Program-made: the position numbers and the translations under genes
Source: Elusimicrobiota bacterium
Lineage (GTDB): Bacteria > Elusimicrobiota > Endomicrobiia > Endomicrobiales > Endomicrobiaceae
Assembly: GCA_031282945.1 (NCBI GenBank)
Contig: JAITCX010000074.1
Span: 1-7,118 of the forward strand
Direction: 5' to 3'
DNA: 7,118 nucleotides
Part shown: positions 1-6,949 of the stretch, piece after piece
Layout of the letters: every line of letters starts with the position of its first letter
How positions within the stretch are numbered: position 1 is the stretch's first letter
Notes under the pieces: model-generated
Told to the model about the DNA's origin: nothing
The model's input: only the letters and a program-made list of their open reading frames with translations
Databases searched by the model: none

Positions 1-1
1 C

Positions 2-1444
2 TCAAAAATCCCCGCCTTTCATCCTCAAATATTTGCGAATATGGCTTCTAGCTTGATAACTTACTGTGTATTCAAGCCAATGTTTAGTTGGATGAACATT
101 TTTTCTGGTAAACACTTCAACGATATCGCCCGTCTTAAGTTTGGTATTTATATTTGCCATTTTTCCATTTACTTTAGCGCCCACAAATGAATCGCCGATA
201 TCGGAATGAATTGCATAAGCAAAATCTAAAGCGGTTGCGCCAAGCGGTAATTTTATAACTTTTTTGAGAGGAGTAAAAACAAAAATTTGAGTAAACACGC
301 ATTCCGTTTTTAACATATTTATAAATTCTTGAGAATCTTTTACATCTTTTTGCCCTTCCAAAAATTGTTTGAGCCAATCTAAGTTATCCTCGTTTGAGCC
401 GCCCTTTACTTTGCCCCCAGAACTTTGGATCTTATAACGCCAATGCGCCGCGATGCCGTATTCGGCGCGATGATGCATATCCTCAGTTCTAATTTGCGTT
501 TCAATTATCGCATTATTGGAAGTAATTATTGTCAAGTGCAAAGATTGATAGAGATTTGATTTTGGAACATTTATATAATCCGTAAAAGAATTTTCAACCA
601 ATTTAAAATTTGCATTTATTATTCCCAAAATCATGTAACAATGTTCAACCGTATCAGTTATAATGCGCAAACCTAAAATATCCTCTATCTGCTCAAAAGG
701 CTTTTGCTGACGTTCCATTTTTTTATAAATTCCGTATAGATTTTTTGGACGCGATAAAATTCTATAGGGAATTTCAGTTTGCGGAATTTTAGATTTTATC
801 TGTTCTTCCAATTCTGTAAGCAAGGCGCTATTGCTTTCTACCCTAGCATCAAGTTTTGCTTTTATTTCATTATACTGGCTGGGATATAAAATCGCAAAAG
901 ATAAATCCTCAAGTTCATTGCGCCATTTATAAATTCCCAATCTATGGGCAAACGGCGCATAGAGCGTTAAAGTTTCATTTGCAATTTTCTCTTGTTTCTG
1001 TCTAGACAGAGATTCAAGCGTGCGCATATTGTGCAGCCTATCTGCAATTTTTATGAGAATCACGCGAGGATCTTTAACAACGGCAAGCAGCATTTTTTTC
1101 CAGTTTTCAGCTTGCTCCGTAATCGTATCGTCAAACTGATATTTGTTGAGTTTAGTAACTCCCTTAACTAAAAAAACTATCTCCGGTCCAAACTCCTCTG
1201 TCAGTTCTTTTTCAACAACCAAAGTGTCCTCAAGCACATCATGCAAAAGCGTAGCCGCAAGCGTTTGCGCATCAACTTTTAACTCCGCTAAATTTGTCGT
1301 GGCGGCAATTAAATGCGTAATATACGGAGCGCCAGAGGCGCGCACATCAAAAGAATGCGCCCAAGAAGCATATTGATATGCCTTCTCAACCAGAGCCACT
1401 CCGTCAGGAGATAAATAAGATAAAGACTCCATCAAAAGTTTCAT
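2..1444 (-). CDS. rel: Short bifunctional (p)ppGpp synthetase/hydrolase (RelA/SpoT family) lacking the C-terminal regulatory half
   Basis: RSH-family stringent-response enzyme, expected to make (p)ppGpp from ATP plus GTP/GDP and to hydrolyse it, in the cytosol. Residues are numbered from the ATG at 1444. The N-terminal HD hydrolase keeps its metal and catalytic residues: H44, H68-D69, the LEDT motif at E72-D73, and IADRLHNMRT with D135 and N139. The synthetase domain has the RPKNLYGIYKKM motif (from R232), D255 in the DILGLRI strand, YQSLH (Y299) and E315 in the IETQIRT strand, followed by AEYGIAAHW. A TGS domain spans about 381-445 (VFTP, GATALDFAYAIH, VNGKM, LKTGD). The protein ends about 30 residues later at 480 aa, whereas long RSH proteins are about 700 or more and continue with helical, zinc-finger/RIS and ACT domains. 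The reading frame extends upstream to a TTG at 1459, but only the ATG at 1444 has a suitable ribosome binding site (AAGG, 6 nt upstream). Family assignment is secure; whether the short form is native is not. Confidence 0.93.
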   Translation of the reverse strand: MKLLMESLSYLSPDGVALVEKAYQYASWAHSFDVRASGAPYITHLIAATTNLAELKVDAQTLAATLLHDVLEDTLVVEKELTEEFGPEIVFLVKGVTKLNKYQFDDTITEQAENWKKMLLAVVKDPRVILIKIADRLHNMRTLESLSRQKQEKIANETLTLYAPFAHRLGIYKWRNELEDLSFAILYPSQYNEIKAKLDARVESNSALLTELEEQIKSKIPQTEIPYRILSRPKNLYGIYKKMERQQKPFEQIEDILGLRIITDTVEHCYMILGIINANFKLVENSFTDYINVPKSNLYQSLHLTIITSNNAIIETQIRTEDMHHRAEYGIAAHWRYKIQSSGGKVKGGSNEDNLDWLKQFLEGQKDVKDSQEFINMLKTECVFTQIFVFTPLKKVIKLPLGATALDFAYAIHSDIGDSFVGAKVNGKMANINTKLKTGDIVEVFTRKNVHPTKHWLEYTVSYQARSHIRKYLRMKGGDF

Positions 1445-1459
1445 ATTTAACCTTGCCAA

Positions 1460-1579
1460 AAATTTTTATTTGCCTGTTTATTCAATTCAAAGTTATCCTG
1501 CAATCTTAAAGTTTTTTTACTCTAGCATTGCAATATAAAAAGTATTTTTTATAAAAATTTTTAAGAACAAAAATCTAGC
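1460..1579 (-). promoter_or_regulatory. AT-rich region upstream of rel, presumed promoter
   Basis: This stretch lies between the lplA terminator structures and the rel start and contains no credible gene. It has long A and T runs, an all-A/T 8-bp inverted repeat (TATAAAAA/TTTTTATA, 1534-1553) and the palindrome ATTGCAAT (1527-1534). Because a terminator appears to precede it, a rel promoter is expected here. A TATATT hexamer sits in the region, but no convincing -35/-10 pair with good spacing could be picked. Confidence 0.35.
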
Positions 1580-1600
1580 CAATGCGCTTAAAACACATTG
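1580..1600. other. Short stem-loop in the lplA-rel intergenic region
   Basis: CAATGCG (1580-1586) and CACATTG (1594-1600) form a 7-bp stem with a 7-nt loop. In the minus-strand RNA all seven pairs form, one of them G-U. In the plus-strand RNA one pair is an A-C mismatch, but there the stem is followed directly by TTTTTT (1601-1606). It could be a backup terminator for lplA or a weak terminator for any transcript coming the other way. No plus-strand gene is visible to need one. Confidence 0.35.
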
Positions 1601-1610
1601 TTTTTTACTC

Positions 1611-1649
1611 AAAAAACAAACAAACGCATAAATTATTTAAAGAGCGTTT
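1611..1649 (-). terminator. Probable rho-independent terminator after lplA
   Basis: It begins 4 bp past the lplA stop. On the minus strand, AAACGC pairs with GCGTTT (1644-1649 with 1622-1627). An inner TAAA/TTTA stem with a TAA loop can stack within it. The hairpin is followed by a T-rich run, GTTTGTTTTTT, at 1611-1621. The stem has only three G:C-rich pairs, so strength is moderate. Its position suggests it ends the E2-E3-lplA transcript and separates it from rel. Confidence 0.6.
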
Positions 1650-1653
1650 CTCT

Positions 1654-2646
1654 CTACAAAAGCATTAAAGCCAAGAAAGACTCTTTATTTAAATTATGGA
1701 AATACGAATCTATATCTATATGTTTTAAAGTTTGTTCCAATGATTGTAAATTTAAATCTTTATTTACTAAAATTTTTGCCAGATCGGCGCTGTCTTGGAT
1801 GCCGAAATAATCGCCGTAAAAATGAATATCCAAAATTTTTCCGCCTACAACTTTCATTAAAACTTCTATAGATCCACATCCCTCAAACTTACGTTTTTTC
1901 TTTACGCTATATTCTGGAGACGCTCCATAAACCCATTGCCAAGTTGCATATTTTTCATCTCTTAAAATATAAACTTTTTTTAAATCCTCGTCTGTCAATG
2001 TATAATTTTTAAAATCGTTTTTATCAAAAATATTTTCAATCAAAACATTTTCAAATTCTTTAAGCGTTATTTTATTTTTCAAATGAGGCAAAATATTTGT
2101 TATGCGGCTCTTTACAGATTTAAACCCCTTAGAAACAATTTTGTCAGGCAAAACATTTAGAGCTTTTGAGACGGTAGAAAGATCCGAGTCAAACATTATT
2201 GTCCCATGATGCATTATGCGGCCGCGCTTAATATATTGGGCGTTTCCAGAAAATTTTTTGCCTGCTATCGTAATATCATTTCTCCCGTCTATCTGCACAT
2301 CCTCTATGCCCAAACCTTTTAATGTTTTAACAATAGGCTCGCAAAAAAATGCAAGATTTAAACGAGCGCAATCTTTGACATCAGTTATAAAAGTAAAATT
2401 TAAATTTCCAAGATCATGGTAAACCGCGCCGCCCCCCGATAGACGCCGCACAACATTTATAGATTTTTCTTTTACAAAAGCCGCATTGATTTCCTCAGCT
2501 GTATTTTGATTTTTCCCAACAACGATGGTATTGTCGTTTTGCCAAAGCATAAAATAACTTTGACGCGCATCAAAATCGTCAAAAACTATTTGCTCAAGAG
2601 CTAAATTAAAATATGGATCGGTAGACGGCGAGTGTAAATATATCAT
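1654..2646 (-). CDS. lplA: Lipoate-protein ligase A
   Basis: Cytosolic ligase that activates free lipoate with ATP and joins it to the lysine of lipoyl domains, here presumably the E2 encoded in the same operon. At 330 aa it has the usual length of the two-domain enzyme. The catalytic fold shows the family signature RRLSGGGAVYHDLGN (R67 to N81), the GRND motif at 121-124, and KFSGNAQ, where K131 matches the conserved lipoyl-AMP-binding lysine. HHGTIMFD (146-153) is also typical. The C-terminal accessory domain covers about 245-330, with a WQWVYG segment just before it. The start overlaps the lpdA stop by 4 bp (ATGA) and has no clear ribosome binding site, so translation is probably coupled to lpdA. 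A ligase in this operon points to salvage of external lipoate; whether the organism also makes lipoate (LipA/LipB) cannot be seen here. Confidence 0.95.
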   Translation of the reverse strand: MIYLHSPSTDPYFNLALEQIVFDDFDARQSYFMLWQNDNTIVVGKNQNTAEEINAAFVKEKSINVVRRLSGGGAVYHDLGNLNFTFITDVKDCARLNLAFFCEPIVKTLKGLGIEDVQIDGRNDITIAGKKFSGNAQYIKRGRIMHHGTIMFDSDLSTVSKALNVLPDKIVSKGFKSVKSRITNILPHLKNKITLKEFENVLIENIFDKNDFKNYTLTDEDLKKVYILRDEKYATWQWVYGASPEYSVKKKRKFEGCGSIEVLMKVVGGKILDIHFYGDYFGIQDSADLAKILVNKDLNLQSLEQTLKHIDIDSYFHNLNKESFLALMLL

Positions 2647-4043
2647 TTATTTGGAATATGAATTGCGCGGGATTTTGCCGCCAAAAACGCTTCTCTAATT
2701 GCCTCAGAAACTGTTGGATGCGCATAAATACATGCGCACACATCGTCTATTGTGGCTTCAAAACCAATCATCAATGCGCCGCATGCAATCATATCTGTGG
2801 CGCGCGGCCCAATAATATGCACTCCCAAAACTTCATTATATTTTTTGCCAAGCAAAATTTTTATCATCCCCTCGCCGCCGTTTGCAATCAGAGCCTTGCC
2901 GTTTGCATAGAGCGGAAATTTCCCAACTAAATAATCAATATTTTTAGATTTAAGTTCATCCTCAGTAGCGCCAACGCCAGCAAATTCAGGCAAAGTGTAA
3001 ACGCATATTGGGCTTGTGCGGCCGTCATAAATTAAATTATGACCGCAGGCATTTTCAGCGGCAACTTCCCCTTGCGCGCTTGCGGTGTGCGCCAGCATAA
3101 CCTTCCCTAAACAATCCCCAATAGCGTAAATATTTTTTATGTTAGTCTGCATTTTATCGTCTGTCAAAATTTCACCGTTCTTACCGCAGGCAATTCCAAT
3201 TTTTTCAAGTCCTAAATTTTCTGTGTTGATACGGCGCCCAGCGGCAACCAAAATTTTTTGCGCCTCAAAAGTTTTTTTCTGACCCGCAATTTCTACATTT
3301 AATTTAATTCTGGCATTTTCATTTTGCGCCGACAGAAATTTAACGCCCGTAATAATATCTATTTTGCGCTGCGCCAAACTTTTCACCAAAATATCTACCA
3401 ATTCTTGATCCATGCTCGGCAAAATAATCGGCGAACGTTTCAACATAGTTACCTTGCATCCAAAAACTGAATAAATAGTTGCAAGCTCTACCGCCACAAC
3501 TCCGCCGCCAATCACTAACATTTCTTTTGGAACTTCCTCAAGAGAAAGCGCTCCTGTAGAATCTATGCAGAGAGGGTTTCCCTCTAAACCTGAAATATTT
3601 GGAATCTCGGGGCGGGAGCCTACCGCTATAATTATTTTATCAGCTTGAACTATTTGGGCTGAGCCATCCTGTTTGGTAAGGAGGAGAGAATTTTGCGTCT
3701 CAAATTTTGCCGTAGCTTTAATGACAGAAATTTTATTTGCCCTCATCAAACCAGTGACGCCGTCCACCAATTGCTTAACAGTTTGATTTTTCTTAGACTG
3801 AACTTTCTGCCAATCATAACCTTTTACATCTATGTTCAACCCATACTCGCCGGCATGTTTTGCCTCATCAAATATCTCGGCGCAATGGAGCAAAGATTTT
3901 GTAGGGATGCATCCCACATTTAAACAAGTCCCACCCAAAATATTATGGTCAACTAATGTAACCTGCGCGCCTAACTGCGCCGCTCTTATTGCGGCCACGT
4001 ATCCCCCGGGTCCAGCGCCTATAATGCAAATTTTTTCGCTCAT
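2643..4043 (-). CDS. lpdA: Dihydrolipoyl dehydrogenase (E3)
   Basis: FAD-dependent disulfide oxidoreductase that reoxidises the dihydrolipoyl arm of E2 and passes electrons to NAD+. At 466 aa it is full length. In order: FAD-binding GAGPGGYVAAIRAAQLG from residue 9; the redox-active GGTCLNVGCIPTKS with C40 and C45; the central NAD-binding glycine motif VIGGGVVAVELA (177-188); the second FAD-contact motif with YAIGD (D310); and the dimerisation domain with the catalytic dyad in AHPTVSE (H442, E447). All key residues are present. A GGAGGA ribosome binding site lies a few bases before the ATG. The gene starts 13 bp after the E2 stop and overlaps lplA by 4 bp, which places it inside a cotranscribed E2-E3-ligase unit. 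It could also serve a glycine cleavage system or another 2-oxoacid dehydrogenase. Confidence 0.97.
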   Translation of the reverse strand: MSEKICIIGAGPGGYVAAIRAAQLGAQVTLVDHNILGGTCLNVGCIPTKSLLHCAEIFDEAKHAGEYGLNIDVKGYDWQKVQSKKNQTVKQLVDGVTGLMRANKISVIKATAKFETQNSLLLTKQDGSAQIVQADKIIIAVGSRPEIPNISGLEGNPLCIDSTGALSLEEVPKEMLVIGGGVVAVELATIYSVFGCKVTMLKRSPIILPSMDQELVDILVKSLAQRKIDIITGVKFLSAQNENARIKLNVEIAGQKKTFEAQKILVAAGRRINTENLGLEKIGIACGKNGEILTDDKMQTNIKNIYAIGDCLGKVMLAHTASAQGEVAAENACGHNLIYDGRTSPICVYTLPEFAGVGATEDELKSKNIDYLVGKFPLYANGKALIANGGEGMIKILLGKKYNEVLGVHIIGPRATDMIACGALMIGFEATIDDVCACIYAHPTVSEAIREAFLAAKSRAIHIPNK

Positions 4044-4056
4044 TTATTTCCTCCGC

Positions 4057-5307
4057 CTAAACCAAAATTTCAATGGGATTTTCTAAAAGTTTTTTCATAT
4101 CCACACCAAATTTTGCGCCCTGCGCGCCGTCCAATAGACGATGATCTATTGTAACAGCGATACGCATAAACAGTTTTTTTACAATGCTGCCGTCTGCCAA
4201 AATATCAAGCTCGCTTATTGCAGATCCCACTCCCAAAATTCCTGCATTGGGTTGATTTATAATTGATGTAAAAGTTTCAACTCCTTGATACATTCCCAAA
4301 TTGGAAATTGAAAAAGTTGAACCTTGGTATTCCTCCACTCCCAACTGCCCTTTGCGCGCCCGCGCCGCTAAATCTTTTGCCTTAATAGAAATTTCCTCAA
4401 GACTCAATTTATCCGCATGTCTTATGACCGGCGCAATCAATCCCGCTTCAAGAGCCACCGCCATCCCTATATTTATATCCTGATTATATACGACATCCTC
4501 GCCTGAAAGACTTACAATCAGCTCTTTATGAGAGGCCAAAGTTTTTGCGCAAGCTTTAATTATAAAATCGTTTACGGTAAACTTTTTTTCTTTTTCACGA
4601 TTTGCATTTAGCTTAGCGCGCAATTCAAAAAGCTCGCTCACATCCACTTTGACATTTATTGTAACGCACGGAATTTGGCTGTGAGATGCAAGCATTCTTG
4701 TGCCGACCGCTTTGCGCATAGAAGAAAGTCTCTGCCGAGTTGGGGGCTTGCTTACGAAAACTTGACCGCCGCTTGATTTTTGAGGCGGCGCTCCCAAAAT
4801 ATCTTTTTGAACAATTCTGCCGCCGGGACCCGACCCCGCAATTTGATTTATATTGATGCCTAAATTCAAAGCCGTTTTTTTTGCAAGCGGAGAAATTTTT
4901 ATTCTTTTACCCGAAACTTCCGCCGCGGCGGGCGGCTCGACATTTTCTGCGACTTGTTGAGCTTGAGGTTGGGAGGCGGCATTTTCTTGCGGGATTGCCT
5001 GAGCGGCCGCTGGAGGTTGCTGCGCTTGCTGAGCCGAGGGAGTTTGCGCCGTTGTTGGAACTTTTTCGCCGGGCTGGCCGATATAACCTAAAATTCCCAT
5101 AACGGGAACATCGGCTCCTTCGGGCGCATTTATAGACAGCAAAAATCCGTCTGTTTCGCTTTCTAAAATATTGTTTAGTTTATCTGTGGTTATTTCAACA
5201 ATCGGATCGCCTTTTTTAATTTCATCGCCGACCTGTTTAAGCCAAGCGCTAATTGTGCCTTCCACCATCGTCAAGCCGAGCTGCGGCATTTTTATTTCAA
5301 CAACCAT
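4057..5307 (-). CDS. pdhC: Dihydrolipoamide acyltransferase (E2) of a 2-oxoacid dehydrogenase complex, probably pyruvate dehydrogenase
   Basis: Core subunit that carries acyl groups on a swinging lipoyl arm and transfers them to CoA. The 416 residues show one lipoyl domain (about 1-80) with the lipoylated lysine K43 in the TTDKLNN turn. A flexible Ala/Pro/Gln-rich linker follows (about 84-130), then a peripheral subunit-binding domain (about 136-171: ISPLAKKTALNLGI...GSGPGGRIVQKDI). The catalytic acyltransferase domain (about 190-416) has FSISNLGMY (332-340) and the active-site DHRLLDG with H389 and D393. The MPQLGLTMVEG opening also occurs in acetoin dehydrogenase E2 proteins, so the acyl substrate is not settled without E1. 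A very strong AGGAGGGAG ribosome binding site precedes the ATG. It is the first gene of the cluster; no E1 alpha/beta genes lie upstream, which is unusual. The linker DNA is noticeably richer in G+C than the rest. Confidence 0.93.
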   Translation of the reverse strand: MVVEIKMPQLGLTMVEGTISAWLKQVGDEIKKGDPIVEITTDKLNNILESETDGFLLSINAPEGADVPVMGILGYIGQPGEKVPTTAQTPSAQQAQQPPAAAQAIPQENAASQPQAQQVAENVEPPAAAEVSGKRIKISPLAKKTALNLGININQIAGSGPGGRIVQKDILGAPPQKSSGGQVFVSKPPTRQRLSSMRKAVGTRMLASHSQIPCVTINVKVDVSELFELRAKLNANREKEKKFTVNDFIIKACAKTLASHKELIVSLSGEDVVYNQDINIGMAVALEAGLIAPVIRHADKLSLEEISIKAKDLAARARKGQLGVEEYQGSTFSISNLGMYQGVETFTSIINQPNAGILGVGSAISELDILADGSIVKKLFMRIAVTIDHRLLDGAQGAKFGVDMKKLLENPIEILV

Positions 5308-5312
5308 GTTAA

Positions 5313-5321
5313 CTCCCTCCT
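5313..5321 (-). promoter_or_regulatory. Strong ribosome binding site of the E2 gene
   Basis: The minus strand reads AGGAGGGAG, ending 5 nt before the ATG at 5307. This nearly perfect anti-16S match fixes the E2 start and suggests high translation of this cluster. Confidence 0.8.
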
Positions 5322-5593
5322 GTTTTTAGCTATTGTTAAACTCCGATTTATTTTTACAAAACTTCATCTTATTTTTGCGCGCCTCTCAATTTTTGTTATA
5401 CGCATAATAAATATCAATCTCTTGCAAAAACTTTTTGCGCTAAAAAAACATGCGCAAATTTTTATCTATCTAGTTTTAATATTTAATTGATTATACGTAT
5501 GACGATAGATATTTAAAGCGCTACGATGCGCGATTTATATTTAAAAGAGGATTTTACATAATATAGCAAAAAGTTAGATGATTTTTATAGAGA
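5322..5593 (-). promoter_or_regulatory. Leader/promoter region of the E2-E3-lplA operon
   Basis: The gap between the rmuC stop and the E2 start has no credible gene on either strand. Read on the minus strand it holds a TATAAT hexamer (5495-5490) with a poor upstream hexamer (CTTTAA at 17-bp spacing). An 8-bp inverted repeat, TATCTATC/GATAGATA (5463-5470 and 5504-5511), brackets that hexamer. Further down are overlapping inverted repeats at 5424-5458 (TTTGCGC/GCGCAAA and GCAAAAA/TTTTTGC). If transcription starts about 7 nt after TATAAT, the untranslated leader would be about 175 nt, long enough for regulatory folding. I do not recognise a known riboswitch class. Confidence 0.4.
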
Positions 5594-6916
5594 TTAAAAC
5601 TTTAACAAACTCGGATCATCGGCTTGCGGCAGTTCTTGAACGTCGCGCAGTTTTCTGTCAATTGCGCGGGTGCGTTGGCCGATATTGTCCATTTCTTTAC
5701 TGGCGCTGTCTATTTTACTTTTCGCTTTTGCAAGGACATCTCCAAATTTTCCAAATTCAGATTTTACAGCGCTTAGCAAAGTCCAAATTTCGCTGGTTCT
5801 TTTTTCTATCGCCAAAGTCCTAAAGCCCATTTGCAAACTATTTAATAAAGCGGATGTGGTGCTGGGGCCTGTGATTATAACTTTATGAGAACGCTGAACA
5901 TCCTCTAAAAGACCCGGTATTCTCAAGACTTCCGCGTATAATCCCTCAAAAGGCAAATACATAATTGCAAAATCCAAAGTGTCGGGCGGACAAATATATT
6001 TGCTTTTTATTTCTCCTGCAAATTTTTTAATTGTGGCTGCAAGTTCTTTTTGATTATTTTTAATTTCATCTATATCTCCCTTCTCATAAGCTTTCATTAA
6101 AAATTCATAAGTGACGGTGGGAAATTTTGCATCCACAGCAAGCCAAATAATTTTTGAGCTATCCTCTTTACTTGGAATTTTTACTGCAAATTCCACAGCG
6201 TCATTTGAATTGGGATTTACCCTAACATTTGCAGCATATTGATTAGGCGTCAACATTTGTTCAAGAATTGAAGCAAGCTGATACTCGCCCAAAATGCCTT
6301 TTGTTTTTACATTTGATAAAACTTTTTTCAAATCGCCAACGCCGGTGGCAAGCTCTTGCATTTGTCCAAGACCTCTATGGACATCCTCAAGTCTTTGGCT
6401 TACGAGTTTAAAAGATTCGCCTAAGCGCGTTTCAAGAGTTTTGTGTAATTTTTCATCTACTGTTTGGCGCATTTGTTCTATTTTTTCTGCATTATCTTTT
6501 TGAATTTCTCCCAATTTTTTCTCAACACTTTGGCGCACTCTCTCAAAATTTTGATCTATATGACCTGTAAATGTGACCATAGTTTTTTGAATTTGTTCAA
6601 ATTTTAAAAAGTTATCTTGTTGAATTTCGCTTAATTTTCTTTCAACGCTTGAGCGCATTTTTTCAAAATTTTGATCTATATGTCCCGTAAAATCCAATAT
6701 CGTTTTTTGCATTTCTTGTCTACTTTCATTTAAATTTTGCTGCAGTTCTTGTCTGGATTCTTTAGCGGAATTCATAATTTCATTTCTAATTTGTTCAAAT
6801 TCCTTTTGTAAAAGAGTTTGAGAATTTTCAGGGTTTAATTTTTTTATAAGCAAAAAAATAAGAATGCCAAAAACAATAAGAACGCATAAAATTAATGCCA
6901 TAAAAATAATTTCCAT
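5594..6916 (-). CDS. rmuC: RmuC family protein (membrane-anchored, PD-(D/E)XK nuclease-like)
   Basis: RmuC proteins are linked to limiting recombination and inversion between short repeats; the biochemical activity of the family is poorly defined. The 440 residues begin with a membrane segment (about 4-24, IFMALIL...FLLI) followed by lysines, so the rest is likely cytoplasmic. A long coiled coil covers about 33-180 and includes a 40-residue tandem duplication (72-111 and 112-151). The conserved domain follows: GVGDLKKVLSNVKTKG (192-207), GEYQLASILEQ (E211), AVDAKFP (D262, K264), a DFAIMYLPFEGLYAEVLR block (315-332) and IITGPSTTSALLNSL (347-361). E211 and D262-K264 fit a PD-(D/E)XK-type core. 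The usual G-x-W-G-E motif reads G-I-L-G-E here, with Leu for Trp. A GGGGA ribosome binding site sits 9 nt before the ATG. The gene is unlinked in function to the dehydrogenase cluster downstream. Confidence 0.94.
   Translation of the reverse strand: MEIIFMALILCVLIVFGILIFLLIKKLNPENSQTLLQKEFEQIRNEIMNSAKESRQELQQNLNESRQEMQKTILDFTGHIDQNFEKMRSSVERKLSEIQQDNFLKFEQIQKTMVTFTGHIDQNFERVRQSVEKKLGEIQKDNAEKIEQMRQTVDEKLHKTLETRLGESFKLVSQRLEDVHRGLGQMQELATGVGDLKKVLSNVKTKGILGEYQLASILEQMLTPNQYAANVRVNPNSNDAVEFAVKIPSKEDSSKIIWLAVDAKFPTVTYEFLMKAYEKGDIDEIKNNQKELAATIKKFAGEIKSKYICPPDTLDFAIMYLPFEGLYAEVLRIPGLLEDVQRSHKVIITGPSTTSALLNSLQMGFRTLAIEKRTSEIWTLLSAVKSEFGKFGDVLAKAKSKIDSASKEMDNIGQRTRAIDRKLRDVQELPQADDPSLLKF
6464..6703 (-). 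repeat. 120-bp tandem duplication inside the rmuC coiled coil
   Basis: Two in-frame 120-bp units (6584-6703 and 6464-6583) encode residues 72-111 and 112-151. By hand alignment 25 of 40 residues match, best in FTGHIDQNFE, which is identical in both. The DNA is also similar: TCAAAATTTTGATCTATATG occurs at both 6543 and 6663, exactly 120 bp apart. A partial third copy may follow (TVDEKLHK, from residue 152). Confidence 0.85.
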
Positions 6917-6949
6917 TATATTAAATCCCCTTTTTTAAAAGTAAGTAAT

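Noticed and set aside
1598..1810. Plus-strand reading frame starting in the lplA-rel gap
   Set aside because: Most of it lies antisense to lplA. It has no ribosome binding site before its ATG, which falls within a stem-loop, and its sequence resembles no family I know.
4881..5102. Plus-strand reading frame of 73 codons opposite the E2 linker
   Set aside because: It is the complement of the Ala/Pro/Gln-rich linker, whose biased codons keep the opposite strand open. It shows no recognisable domain and overlaps a certain gene.
5434..5463. Plus-strand terminator-like hairpin (TTTGCGC/GCGCAAA followed by TTTTT)
   Set aside because: No plus-strand gene precedes it, so a terminator role on that strand has no client. 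I treat the pairing as part of the minus-strand leader instead.
5578..5823. Plus-strand reading frame starting in the E2-rmuC gap
   Set aside because: Almost all of it is antisense to rmuC and it has no recognisable domain. It is a shadow frame.
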